Assembly: GCA_027924585.1 (NCBI GenBank)
Contig: BSBM01000320.1
Location: 1,369,501 to 1,433,500 of the forward strand
DNA from: Larix kaempferi
Lineage: Eukaryota; Streptophyta; Pinopsida; Pinales; Pinaceae
Direction of reading: 5' to 3'
Length of the DNA: 64,000 nt
The translations under genes were made by a program, and so were the position numbers. The notes under the pieces were generated by a model. That model did not search any database. It saw only the letters and a list, made by a program, of their open reading frames with translations, and had not been told where the DNA came from. Positions 34,655 to 48,393 of this stretch are shown here, piece by piece (the first letter of the stretch is position 1; every line of letters starts with the position of its first letter).

Positions 34655-35486
34655 TGAAATATCATGAATATAGAATATTCTTCCACTCCAACGTGGAACA
34701 TAAGCCATTCTCTATATTTGACGAATACATGTGCTTTGTAATTACATTTGTTTTCCTCGTATATGGGTGCCTCTCGGTACATTGAGCCATTTCTTCAAAT
34801 CCATTCCTCTTAATACTTTTGTATAGTATTGCAAATGGGTTTATTTGATTTAGTGATTTGTTGTAGCTCTCATTAGTATTAATTTTTCCAGATGGAATGT
34901 TAGATAGGTCAAAACGCGGTTTTCACACACCTGTCACAATGTTACCATTTAAAGATGGAAAATCATAATAACTTGAAAACTACAATATCAAATCCTTCTG
35001 CCAAAGTTTATGCTAGAGAATTCACACGATACAAATTTAACTATTCTTGAAAAGTTATCGCCACAAGCTAAAATATCAAAGAACCTTGCAGATGTGCTAA
35101 CAATTAGTATTTTCTAGAAGTTACAAATTTCTTTGCTAGTAATATCTTGCTTAGCAATTGATTTCTCTCATTCAATTCAACTCTTCTCTGATGGGTTCCC
35201 TACTTTAAATATCTATCTCTTCTCCTGCAGGATCTACTTAAACAGTTGTGGCTGTAGATTTCATCCAAATTTTCATGTGTAGGGTTTACGTATTTCTTTT
35301 TTTTTTACATTTCATGCATGGCACTAGGTTTTGAAATCCTCCTTATTGTGGACGGTTCGTGCAAATAGAGACCCACAGTGGCTTCAATGTTGGCATAATT
35401 TGGTAGGTGGTTTGGCCATTGGACAGTTTATTTTTATTGGTCATGGCCGGGACTAATGACCGAATCCTTTTCTACCAACCCAAACA

Positions 35487-35650
35487 TAGATTAATTCTCA
35501 TACTTATTAGATTACCTATTAACAAGTCCTTCTCATCCCGTCCTTATCGAAAAAAAGAGTCATTATAATAGATTAATTCTCATACTTATTAGATTGCCTA
35601 TTAAAAGGTCATTATCATCCCGGCCTTATCGAAAAAAGAGTCATTATAAT
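35487..35650. repeat. 82-bp direct tandem duplication (unit 2)
   Basis: Unit 2 counterpart of the duplication at 467-630, with the same two-copy structure and one private substitution in the second copy (CATTATCATCC). Confidence 0.88.
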
Positions 35651-38600
35651 ACTTACCTTCTCGATGAGGTAGTCTGTAGAAGGACTGATTGACCGATATG
35701 TTATATATGTTGTCATAAAGTCTTGTCTTTTCTAGCACTAGTGGCGAATTGGATGGATTCATTGATTAGGAAAGTGACAAGTGAAGTAGTCTTTCCTTTC
35801 TGTCTTTGTGCCTTTTGAAAAACAGCAATAGGGTATTTCCTCACGGGCGATAGCGATGTAATCTTTATTATTCCTGGTGTGTGGTAGTAATGTCGGCTCT
35901 CCCGATGAGCAACGTGTTACGGTTTAGTTGACTAACGGTTCTAAATAATATTGGGTCACTAGTAAAAATGGATATGTTAATACACAGTAACATCACTTAT
36001 TCCCAACGCAGGCTTTCTAAAGAATGGTGTGATCTACACCAACTACATGCACACTGAATCACATGGACATTGTATGCGCTATGCGTAGTCTTCTATGTAA
36101 TATTTATTACTCTAGATATATGATGCTTTAATGAATAGAAGGAAGATTAAAGAGAATCAAGATTTAAAGGAAATACCAAAATGACCTTATGTATTGTGAC
36201 AACATCTCCACCATACTTACTAGATAGTAAATATCTCGCTACTCTAGATGCAACAATGATCCACCAATAATTAACAGTCAACAATGATTATGTAATCAAT
36301 CTTCCAATTGTCAATGATGAATGTTATTCTTGGAGGAATATGATATTTATAGCCCATGTTTGACAATGTTTTCACCGTGATAGAGCTATTTGAGATTTGC
36401 GATTTATCTGAGAGAACTAGCATAAATCCCTTCTTCAATTAACTAGTGCATGCGATTTTTCTTGATAACTATTGTTTAATCTAATGATTGTTACCTTTCT
36501 CTTGTTATACAACGATAACAATATTGATGACACCTTCCATAGGTTTTGTCAATAGATGGTGTGAAAACCGTAGCATATATTCTTTAGACCGATTCAACAA
36601 AGTTGAACATGTGCCTCTGGAGGATCCCGGACTACCTCACATTCATGTGTTAGTTAACTCTTCCGGATGAGGGACTGGTCTATCAATCTGGTGCATATTT
36701 ACCCGTGTTTAAAATTATTTTCGTTAGCATTGTTGAATATGGAATTAGTTTCTCATGTGCGTTCCATTTCTTGTTTTCCTTCGCTTTAATAACTTGTGTC
36801 GGAATTCTAAACAGCTATTTTCTTGACAAGTTTATTTTAAATCCAATGATCATTTTCCTTTTGGCTTTTATCCTATGCTTTTTATCATGTAAGTGTTGCA
36901 AAACTCTTTGATTTTTCTTGAGTTTTTCAGGCTGTGAGGTTTTCATCCTCAATTTCCTTAATTCAATGAAGTTTTGTTTCTAATATGTAACTCTCGGATA
37001 CATGTAGACGAATCTCCTTGATCGAGCAATAAAGATGGTGGAATCCACTTAAGTTAACTGTCTAACTGAAACCAATAATAAACTAAGTGCGTGCAGTTTC
37101 AAAGATAAAATAAATATAGAATGATGGAAGCAAATAACAAGATTTAACTATTTTCGTTAAGAAATATTTGTGAAGAGGGAGTCTGCTTTACTAGGGAGAC
37201 TCTCACTCAATCACTCTAAGTTTTCTTTGAATGTCTCCACCTCCACAGCAATGGTTTTTTATAAATATCTCTAAGAATATATGATTCTTTGCTTGGACTT
37301 CATGACCTACACTGTGATTCCAGACCAAAAGAAAGTGATACTTCTCACGCATGCATAAAGCTTTAGATCCTCTAGTTTTTTTAAGAAACGCTACACTCAC
37401 AGCTTGTGGTTCAATCTCAAGTCTTTAAATTTGGCACGCACATATTCTTCTCTAACTATGGTAGCTTCATGATGGGTTAAATACTCAATTAATGGATTTT
37501 CATTTTCAATCTAATACCACACTCCAAATCTCTCCCCAGTTTTTCAAAGACTAAATGTTTAACCCTTGATTGGCTACAACTGCAACGCTTGCTGTTGGAT
37601 TAGTGATAAGCTTGCTAGGATTCTTGTGAGTTTTTCATTAAATTCAATCACTTGGGATACAATTTTCCAAGCTATTTCTAATAGGTTATTTCCTCTCAAT
37701 CTATCTATTCAATAATAAATCAACATTTTCACCAAGCTACATATCCAAATCCAAATCCCTAAAGCTAAAGAATCAATGATTTTGAAGTTTAATTCCATAT
37801 TATTAGATACTTTTAGAAATGATGATGCATAATTTGAGCACCGCACTAAAAAAAGTGTTCATATGTGACTTGATTATATGGAATACAAATTAGACAAGAG
37901 CTTCCATTTCCCCTATTTTACTTCTTCCCTCGGTATTCCCCATGCTTTCAAACCTCACCTTGCTACCATACCTACTCATCCTCTTTCTTCTTCTTCCATT
38001 ATTCCTTCATCCTCACTTTTTGTATAGTGGTGTCACTATTGTAAGACACATTCCCATTATTCTACACAATGTTGGGCGGTGATTCAACACTAGACCACCA
38101 CTAAAGCCTTATAGGTTTACCAACAATTTGCACAATATTTAAACCAAACTCTACCCTTTAACCCCATATTGACTCTAACAACATCTCTCTTTTGAACCCT
38201 ACCTACCCCAAGCCCACTCGGATCTTGATGTCTCATGATTACTTTCCAGCTCATCATGAAATATTATTTACCTTTAACTATCACATTATCACAACCCTAT
38301 TTTTTTATAATGGAAAACATAATAATCTTCTCTTCACCACCTTGGTCAACTCTTTCCAGGTTCCAAAAGCAATCCATGTAAACCCTTGTCACCCTCGTGA
38401 GGCTAAAGATGAAGGATCCTAATTTTGGCTAGACAAAAATGTGCCAGTGTTTCTTTTGATGGCATGATTGATTATGAAATTATGAATCTTCATAGTTTTG
38501 ATTTAACTATCAGTATACCATATAAACATAAGCGCAGCACCATCTAAAATGCTCCTCCCAATATATATCAATGCTCCATTTCCAAGCTTCCTAATGACCT

Positions 38601-39337
38601 GGCAAGTTTCAAATCTTGCGTGATTCTTTTTTCTGTGTAAATGTTTCCCTTGAACATGGTCTGGAAATATGCTAGAGAGACTTGAATCCTGGTGGAGGCA
38701 ATAGCAGTTCCCCACATTCACCTCCTTGCTATCACCAACCACCTCCCTACATTCACTGACCTATCAAGCCACTATTGACGGCTTGTTGTTTTGAGTGGGT
38801 AATGTTGAAGGATAAAACCTAAGTCGATGCTAGGTATTAATGTTGTCACGGGTTGGTAGTTTTACACTACATCTGTTGCTAAGGAATTTTCAATGATCAT
38901 AGTGTATCTGTTTATAGTGACCCTGATAAGTTAATTTTATTACTTCATAACAAATAACCACAAAAGTAGGTCAAGAAGACTAAGGGAGTACATCCAACAT
39001 GGATAAAAAGTCAGAGCACAAGAACAAATCTTAGATCAACAATTTTTTTAGCTAAAAGTTAAATGTCTAGCTAAGGGAATATATAAAATATGGTGCAAGT
39101 ACCAGAAGGATGCCAGAAACTAAAATGTGTTGGTGTTGCATCAAAGAGAGGATGTCAAATCCTATTGGAATTGGTTGCTAAGGACGAGGGAGAGAGCTAT
39201 GAATCAATTTCCTCATGGAATTCATCAATGACTATGAAAGCGCCAATGCACTGGGGGATGATATCCTCTCAGGAGTAGTCATGGATGAGAGATATGGATT
39301 CTCTATCCGGTTGAGATCGAAAGAGTGAGGAAGTCTA

Positions 39338-42300
39338 TGTAATATCCCAACTTTTTGACTAACTATGTTATGATGTTATATTGGGCTACGGCCCCAGCAT
39401 ATGTGATTTATTATTGGGCATAAGCCGTAGCATGTTTTGATCTATGTTCTCATGAGTTGATATATATTGGGCAGGTACTTTGATTGTTTCATTTTTTATT
39501 ATATACTGGGCAGGAAAACCCGAATGGATAAACTTATGTTGTGATTCAGTTACAATTATGATGTACTGAGATTTTTATGTTACCTTATACTGTGCAGAGT
39601 ATGATTCACATGGATGATTATTTAGTGTGTTGAGCATGGACTCAGAAACACAGGAATGACCTATATACTGGTCCTAAGCCCCGATATATTTAGAGGATTC
39701 TTATTTCGTACTGGTCCTAAGCCCCGATGTACGTTGAGTGTTGGGCATAAGCCGTGGAGCACTCCAAGCTTGAAAGAAAATGAATACCGGATCCAAGGCC
39801 ACTTAAATATCCTAGATGTGCCTCACAACCACATTCTATCTCCAGTGTTGAGCATAGGCTCTGGAATTACACTAACGTAACGCCCATGTGAGAGTGTTGA
39901 GCTAAAAGGCTCTGAAGAGCACTCGGGGTTACTAGATCTCAAGTGTTGAGTCGGGAGGACTCTGAATATCACTTGTGTGTTTTATCACAACTATTCGACT
40001 TGATTAAATAAATCTTATTATCATCAAATACTGCATGAACTACCATGTTAAAACGAGGGAATCTGACATGCAAAGGGAGAGACTAGAGGTGCCTTTACCA
40101 GCTTACCGAAACCGTCCAAAGAAGTGGACCCTTTCCTTAAAAAGAATGAAAAGAAGCATCATGTGAAACAAAATGCTTAAGGACCACAAAGCTAAGTATT
40201 ATTATTTAGGAGTTTCGATATATAATATTGTTATTTATTATATATATACTTATGCATAAGTGGGATGCCACTTACTAATTATTATTTATTAATATTTAGA
40301 TAGAATTGTAATTTTTATATTATTATTATTATAAAAAGATTAAAGATCAAAAACACTTTAGTAAAACAAAGTTGAGAAGTCCTAGTTCCAAAAATAACTA
40401 GCAGTTAAATAAGCAAATACTCTTTTATAATTTAAAATTATTTTGAAGAAACCAGTGAATTCCAACAGTCCTAGTTCAAGATTTGTCCTACTTAAGGAGG
40501 ACAGACCCCGAAGTTTGGGGGATCTTTTCTTTTAGTATTATGATGTCAAGACAAACTCTCTGTTCAAAGAAGTGAACCTTCCCACATCAATTTTCCAGAT
40601 ATGAACCAGCTACATATCTAAGGCCTCTACCTCTCAGTTTGCATGTTAGAACCAGCTTGGGGGGATTCCTACTGAACCAGGAACGGTTGTAGAATCATGG
40701 TTGGGTGGAACGTGGTAGTCCCAAATTCGTCCATTTCAATATCGATTATCAGGTCAGCTGAGGGTTCAGCAGTTTTTCATTAACTAGTTGGCTGAGTGTG
40801 CAGGTCATTACAAGCAGGAGCAAGCTACAGGAATAAGCAGGTATGAAAATCCTATAAGACCTTCAAACTGATTATTTTCTCTTCTGAATGGTATGTTAAA
40901 CAGTATTGTTCTCTATATCAGATTTTAAATTCAAGATCTGCCCAGAATCCCAAGGCATTGCCTAGCAGGTATAGCCAGCTAGCCTTTGCTAGTCAAACAC
41001 AATTTTACACTTCTAAAGTTTGGGGATTGTGAAGCATTGTTTTAATTATTAAATCTAAGTTTTTATTTCCTTCTTATCTGTCAATAGATTTTTGAGTTAA
41101 ATTGTAGCATGTCCATCTAACTACTAAAATCAATTTTCTTTTAGCATAAATGTTGGTCACTTTATAAAACGATTTAGAAACTAAGATCCCCAAACTTAGC
41201 AAACATAGTCATTACATAAATCTGGTAGAAACGAGTCTGTAGGGCTTAACCCTAGCATTTTTCTTCCTTTTTGTTTTATTTACATTTTCTTTCCAAAGCA
41301 ATTGCTCTCAAACCACGACGACGTTACACAGAAAACAAGACTGATATATATCCACTACCGATCTAAATAGTTCTTTCTTTTTCTTTTTAGAAATCATACA
41401 TCTACCACATTTAAAACGAAGACAGCATATAGGAAAGAGATCGTTACATACTCATACACACTTTTCTTTTCCAATGAAAAACAAGCATCATACTTAGCTA
41501 TCGCTACCAATCATCACCCTAGCACATCGAGGAGACATAGAACTCTTACAAACACACAGACCCTAGTATTCTATCAAAACAAGAATAAATGCCAATAAGT
41601 ATGCAGTACAAATAGACGGTGATTTAAAGTGCTGGAAAGTTACAAACGCAGACGCCTATCGAAAACAGAGGTCAAGGGTCGAATCCCATGGTCTTCTCAT
41701 GCCCAAAACTTGTAAGTATTTTTCCTACGGGATTCATTATTTCCAACCAAAAATAAGATGCTGCGTACAGCTCTTGAAACCCTCTCCACACAAATTAGAA
41801 ACAAAATAGCATTTACATTGTTCAGAAATTAGAAATGTTGAGCAACAAAAATAGACCCGGATTCATAATCGATTTTTACATCACAGTCCCAACTGTGTAT
41901 TCAGCTTTAAAGTGCATTGAAACCCACATTTCCCTGGTCTAGCCATTAAGCAACCAACAGACTTCCCGAAGTGATTCAGTAAAGCCAATGGCTTACGGGA
42001 GTCTCTTTCCTAAACCAGGACAAGACGCATACATCCATCATCAGAGGTGCGAGAGGTAGGGAAACGAGTGGGTAAGCTGGACATACCAATACCCTAGCCA
42101 CGCCTACAGCACCAGGAGCCATCGCAGCTTCCAAACCAAAGCATTTTATCACCTGCCATTACAACACATTTCACTAGTTAGTCAACCCTGCGATTTCGAA
42201 TCAAAAGCAGAAAGGTAAAATCTTAACACAGTGGAGTCTTTTCTTACCTGTTAGAAGTATTACATCCGCGAAATAGTCGAGCTCCACGGACGCTAAGTGC

Positions 42301-43265
42301 ACTGACCACGAGCATTGCTCGGGTCAGGGCACACACATAGCCACCTTATGAATGAAGTGTAGAACCAGCAAGACTAACAACAAGTCGCAAACGAGACTGA
42401 GGCAAACAAAACCCCAAATGCTACCAAACCATCGATGAGAGTCTGTCAACCACTTCGCATTAAAGGTGCAGTTATTGCCACACTAACCCTATCATAGTGG
42501 AGGTTTGATTTTTGAACAAAAGCTATAGTGGAGTCGTGAACTCAAACCCACACTTTTTTAATTTACAAAATAATATAGTGGAGTCATGGACTCAATTCAC
42601 CCTTGTTTAAATATACAAAAGACTCATAGTCGTGAACCTCGCCTTGGGAATAATTATATTGTGAACTCCCATGGCATGGGGTACCCGTTATTAATAGTTT
42701 GTCATTCACCCTAGTAACATGAAGCCATTAGTAAAGTATGGGCCAACATCTAGGGGTAGCACGTTCAGGTTAGAAATACCTGCAACCACAGAAGTAAGGA
42801 ATAACATTAGCAATATGCTAAGTAAGTCCGGCAACCACAAATCTTACCCATACCTCTCGGCAACCCTGCCGAGGTATGTAATTACCTTTCCTGGAGTATT
42901 ACAGCACCCACCATGAGAACAACATACCATCAACAAAGGAGCTCATCACCTGAAGGTGTCATTAGACATTCACATTCCAGTCCCATGATTCTTGAAACAT
43001 TAAGGAGTGCTATTTCTTCCTTTGCACTAACATGTACAACTGTAATTAAAACATGCCATCATTTTGTTTCCACATCGCTTCCGCAGTTCTAGAACTCACA
43101 CATTGAAGAGACCCTGTTATATAAAAGTCTTATGCTTACATTTCTTTATGCAAGTATGGATGTTTTTATTTATGTTAAAATTAACTTATGAATCCTTCTC
43201 CTTTGAATTAACGATTATTGCAGGCAGGAAAAATTTTAAATTTTTGTTATTTTTGGGACATTACA
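39338..43265 (+). mobile_element. LTR-like element A, unit 2 copy (no hAT, 408-bp deletion)
   Basis: It has the same termini as 4368-20256 and a length of 3,928 bp. The left target copy has mutated to GTCTA (39333-39337) while the right remains GTCCA (43266-43270). The difference from the unit 1 element without its hAT is a 408-bp block missing after 41806. The hairpin modules are retained. Confidence 0.85.
41527..41534. other. Empty hAT target site in unit 2
   Basis: TCGAGGAG occurs once here. The left flank matches the sequence before 6557 and the right flank matches the sequence after 18117. There is no footprint, so the site was either never occupied or was lost exactly, for example by gene conversion. 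Confidence 0.95.
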
Positions 43266-46207
43266 GTCCAACTCTCCTAACACTCAAGGGTGAGAATTTG
43301 ATAATTCTTGAAGGAACTACTGCGAAGTCCTAGTTTGGGTAGTCGCCCCTGAAATAAATCAATGATGAGGATGGAACTTAATATTCTCAATTGGCGCGTT
43401 TTTTTAGTATTTTTTTATTTTTACCCCTGGGAAGTTTGGCTTTTCAAAACTATCATGTTTTTTTTGTTCGGTGTTTTGTATCTTCTTTTTTTCTAGGAAG
43501 TCGACAAGAAGAATTTTGTTAATAAATAGTTTACATATTTACATTCATATCATATTCCCTTACAAGCTCGACGCTATATTTGATATTCAATTTTGACCCT
43601 TAGAATAACAAAAAAATGGTGTACCACCTCTGATCTGTTACAGTTTTCCATATTTAAACGGGAGTGATTAAAATCTAACTGCTATATGGCCTGATAAACA
43701 CCGTCTAGATCTCTTTCAATATCTAAGGCAAAAATAGATTAAACTACTATGGTGATGTAGACCGTTGCATTCATGACAACTAAAATTGGTTTTTCCATAG
43801 AAGGTTTTTATCATCCATGAATTCAAGCCTCTATCACAAATTGATATGAAAGCATAAAACTAAAAGAAGCATGAAAACCAAAACTTTTATCCCGGGAAGC
43901 ATAAATTTTCAACCAGAGGAGGCTTGGGCCCATAAATTCCTCTCCATGAATATGTTCTTCATTTTTAAATTCTTTCTCAAGGATATATTCCATCATTTTT
44001 ATTTGGGTAGTGGCATACATTTCAGCATAATCTTGAGCCACTTTATGTGTGTACAAACTTCACCCGTGTCTTTCACCATATTAAAATTTTATAAAAATGT
44101 GGGAGGACAGAGACAGAGTAAGGGTACAAACTAGAGAAATTAGGTAGACTTATTTTGTGATCCAGAGGGATATCGGTGGCCACCCACCTATTCCACTGGC
44201 TCAAATCAGCTTCCCATTTTGCCAATTTTCTAGTAATGTTTCTATAGTTTTTCGAGTCCCAAACTTCCGGGGCCGTTTTGAGGCCCTAAACGATGTTTCT
44301 TGGGAAATCTTGGTCCAACGGAGCCCATCTATTTCATGGCCCACCGCGTAGTCCTCGAATAGATCTTTCCAACGGGTTACCGAGCGCCCCAAACGGAGAT
44401 CGTATGCAAAAGTTATGACCCCGGGAAGTTGACTGTTCAACTAACCACCTTGTGGCCTCAAACTTTATGGCGGTTCATCTTCTAGGGTTAGGTTTTTGGA
44501 TGCTTGGGATTATCTCCCTCATGCTTATGATAAATAGGCCCTTTCGACCTCTCCTTGTATTCATCTTGACATGAATGAGCACAGCGGCCACATCTCTCCT
44601 CAGAAATAGCTACTACCATTCTAGTTGTTGTATTTACAATCTCTTCTATTTCTGATATTTAATCGAATATGTGTTTCCTGTATCGCTGTGTTTCTTGCCA
44701 TATATCTATGTATGTGAATGTATATCTCTGTATATGCTATCTTTTGTTTCGTTCCCACACAAATCCGGATCAGTTTGCCATCCTCTAAATGAACTAGTTA
44801 ATTATCACATTATTCTACTTCAATTCCTCTTTCAGGTATTTTGTGGCATTCATGTTTGAAGTCTAAATAACATTGCTTGCCACTTAGTCCTACACGACAA
44901 GGAGGATAACCATATGTCAATTCAACTCAGTCCTACACGACGAGGAGGAAAATCAAAGTTCCACTAAACTCAATGCTACATGATGAGGAGGGAAATCACA
45001 AAGCAGTTACCAATCCCCCCATCTCAGGGAGAGCTTCTCCATCCTCCCTGTCTCGGGGAGAATGTCTCACTGATGCTGCGACATCAACAATTGTTGTATC
45101 ACAGTCTGCAGATTGACTCGTGCACATTGTAAATTCCATTCTTGACTTGAACTTGAACACCTTCCTTTCAAATTGTCAAATACTATTGGCTCAACACTGA
45201 AAATGCTTCGGGTCTCAATCTGCTTCACCCATGTGCTTCTTCTGTTAATCCTAATTCTTGTATGCTTGTTTTGAAGCTCTAATGTGAGAATTCAACAGAT
45301 TAAAATTGTTTTCATGTTTCCGATGGCCACATGTTCTATGACATAGAAAAATTTTCATTTAGTTTGATGATTTTTTAAATATTTAGAACCTTATATTTAT
45401 TTAATAATTCATTTCATTACGGGTGCGTGAAAAACAGAAGCAGTTGGGTTTGAGAAAGTGCCTTGGATGTACCAGACAACCCCATCGGTGATCCAGGTAG
45501 GCTCCAACATTGCATTCTAAACTTGGGTATGATTTTTATTAGATTCTTGTCAGTAATTTCCAGATTTTTTATCATTGCAATTCTAAGGGAAGCAATATTT
45601 AAGAATTGCTCTTATGCCTTTCAATTTCTCCCAGCTCCCATGGAAAGGTATAACTTGAGCATTATGTAGAGTTTCGGGGATGCCAACTAAATTATTTTTC
45701 TTCACCTCAATAGAAAAAATCAAGTAGTCAATTTGCATTTTGTAAGTCACTACAAGGAAAAGGCCCTCTAGTGGAGGTTATAGCAGGAGCCCCTAAAAAA
45801 GAGGTCGAAAATCCATTTATAGTGGAGGTTTCTAAGGGAGGCGAGCGGGCGAAGATTTTAGCATATGTTGTTTTTCGGTGTGTTTAACACCAAAACACAC
45901 TGGTGCATTTCTAAACATAACGCAGCGGTGTGGCACGAAATTCTACGTCACCACGACAGAGAAAAAATATCGATAAAAAAAATTAATTAAAAAACTCGTG
46001 TTATTTTAATACCCGTTTCGCGATGCGTTAATAGATACTAAATGCACCGGGGCATTATAAGATAAAATCCACAGTGTGGTTAATAGATGATAATTCATCG
46101 CATTATCAATATATTTGTTAACGGCAAGTCAAATAAAAGGTGCACCAGATAACCATAACCGCATCGGTGCATGTTTAATCAACAAACACACAGCCTTTTA
46201 CTATAAA

Positions 46208-48350
46208 TGTAATATCCCGAATTTTGGACGGACTGTTTTATGATGTTATATTGGGCCACGGCCCCACCACCTGTGATTTATTCTTTTGTAGACTGACATA
46301 TTGGGCATGGACCCTGACTAAATTTCATTACTTGATTATATACTAGGCAAGGGAGCCCCAATGTTCTTATTATGTTTTGATGTGGGTACAAAACCCTAAT
46401 ACATATTGAGATGACCTTTTGTTACTTATTGTGCAGAGCTGTGATTTTATATGTTTATCCTATATGATGTGTTGAGCGTGGACTTAGAAACACACAAGAG
46501 ACCTACGTACTGGGCATAAGCCCCGATGTACCTAGATGAATGTTTATGTATTGGGAGCAAGCCCTCATGTACACTGAGTGTTGGGCATAAGCCCTGGAGC
46601 ACTGCAAGCTTGAAATAAAATGAATACCGGATCCGAGGCCACTTAAATAGTCTAGATGTGCCTCACGACCACATTCTAGCTCTAGTGTTGAGCAGAGGAT
46701 CTGGAATTGCACTAGCGTAACACCCATGTGAGAGTGTTGAGTTAAAAGGATCTGAAGAGCACTCGGGGTTACTAGATCTCAAGTGTTGAGTCTGAAGGAA
46801 TCTGAAAAGCACTTATGTTTCTTATCACAACTATTCGAATTGATTAAATAAATCTTATTATCATCAAGTGCTGCGGGAACTACCACGTTAAAACGAGGGA
46901 ATCTGACATGCAAAGGGAGAGACTAGAGGTGCCTATCCTAGCTTACCGAGACCGTCCAAAGAAGGGGACCTTATCCTTAAAAAGATTAAAAAGAAGTATC
47001 ATGTGAAGATACATAAAATATAACATCACCACTTAAAGCATAAATTAACTAAATAGTAGTTTCCTATGGTTAAGCATGCATAAAAGCCTCAAGGCTAATG
47101 TTATTATTAACAACTTTAATAATAATGATTGTTACTATTTCTTTATTAAACACATTTGTTTTATATATAGTTGATGCATTGGGTTAAGAAATCAATAATG
47201 CATTAATAAATAAATTGAAATATTAAGTTGATCACAAATTATAGAAAGGCTTAAATAAAAAAAAAATACTTTAGTTAAACAAATGGAAAAGTCATAGTTC
47301 CAAAAGAACTAGTGATTAATTAAAACAAATATTCTTTTATAAATTAATTTATTTGATTTAAAGAAACCAAATTATTCCAACAGTCCTAATTCAAGATTTC
47401 CCTACATAAAGAGGACAGACCCCAAAGTTTGGGGATCATCTTTTCATCATCACTCTCTTATGGAATCAAAGAGAATTTTCTGCTCCAAGAATTGAAGTAG
47501 CTCACATAAGTTTTAGACCTGAACCAGCAGTGGACCTAGGGTCTCTATCTCTCAATTTGCATGTCAGAACCAGCTCGGGGGGATCCATACTAAACCAGGA
47601 ACGGTTGTAGGATCAGGGTTGGGAGGAACGTGGTAGTCCCAAAGTTATCTAGTCAAGGAATCATTCAAATCAGGTCAGCTGAACACTTCAATATTTTCCA
47701 CTAATTAATGGTTTGAGTGTGCAGGTTACTACAGAAGAAGGGCACGTTACAAGCTTGCAGGTATGAATTATTCCACTCACCATATTTTATTTATGCAATT
47801 TGAATAGCTTGTTACTTAGTATTTAATTCCCTTAAACCATCTACATCAATACTTTTCTTAAGGAGCAAAGGGCCTTTAGGGAATGGGTTAAATGCATATC
47901 AAACTTCATATTCAGAAACCTTATCAACCCTGGAAAATTACTTCGTGATGACTGTCGCATGTCTAGCATGGCTAGTCCACTAGCCTGTGCTAGACATCTA
48001 TGTAGAAAATCTATAGACTAGTATTTCCTATAAGTTTGAACAGACAGTATCCTTTTTATTCTGACAGTATCTTATATACTAATCAGTCATTGTTTCCATT
48101 ATAGTTTGGTTATTTATTAGACAGGTAAATACATGTATTACAGAGATCTTGTAGAACGAAAGATAGGGCTTAGACAGCCACAAATACCTTTTTCATATTT
48201 TATTATTAACCAAATTATTGTAGATTTATTCCTGATCTAAACCATTATTTCAAATCCAAACGAAATGCTAAATCCAAACCATACAGACGCCACACAGAAA
48301 ACGAAAATAATAGTTGTAAAGAGAACTTTAAACATTCACACATATTTTTC

Positions 48351-48393
<43 letters not shown>

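Larger units (their letters stand above)
1..35020. repeat. Tandem segmental duplication, unit 1 (about 23.3 kb plus hAT insertion)
   Basis: The sequence from position 1 recurs at 35021 and again at 58260 in the same orientation, with no spacer at the joints. Unit 1 measures 35,020 bp; without the 11,545-bp hAT and its extra 8-bp target copy it is about 23.47 kb, close to the 23,239 bp of unit 2. By eye the first kilobase differs from unit 2 at about 8 sites and from unit 3 at about 3. The true start of the unit is unknown because the array may extend upstream. Private to unit 1 are the hAT, a 20-bp tandem duplication near 28338-28377, and the lack of a 216-bp block present in unit 2. It contains LTR-like elements A and B, a CACTA-like end, an RRM gene and a PIG-W fragment. 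Confidence 0.95.
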
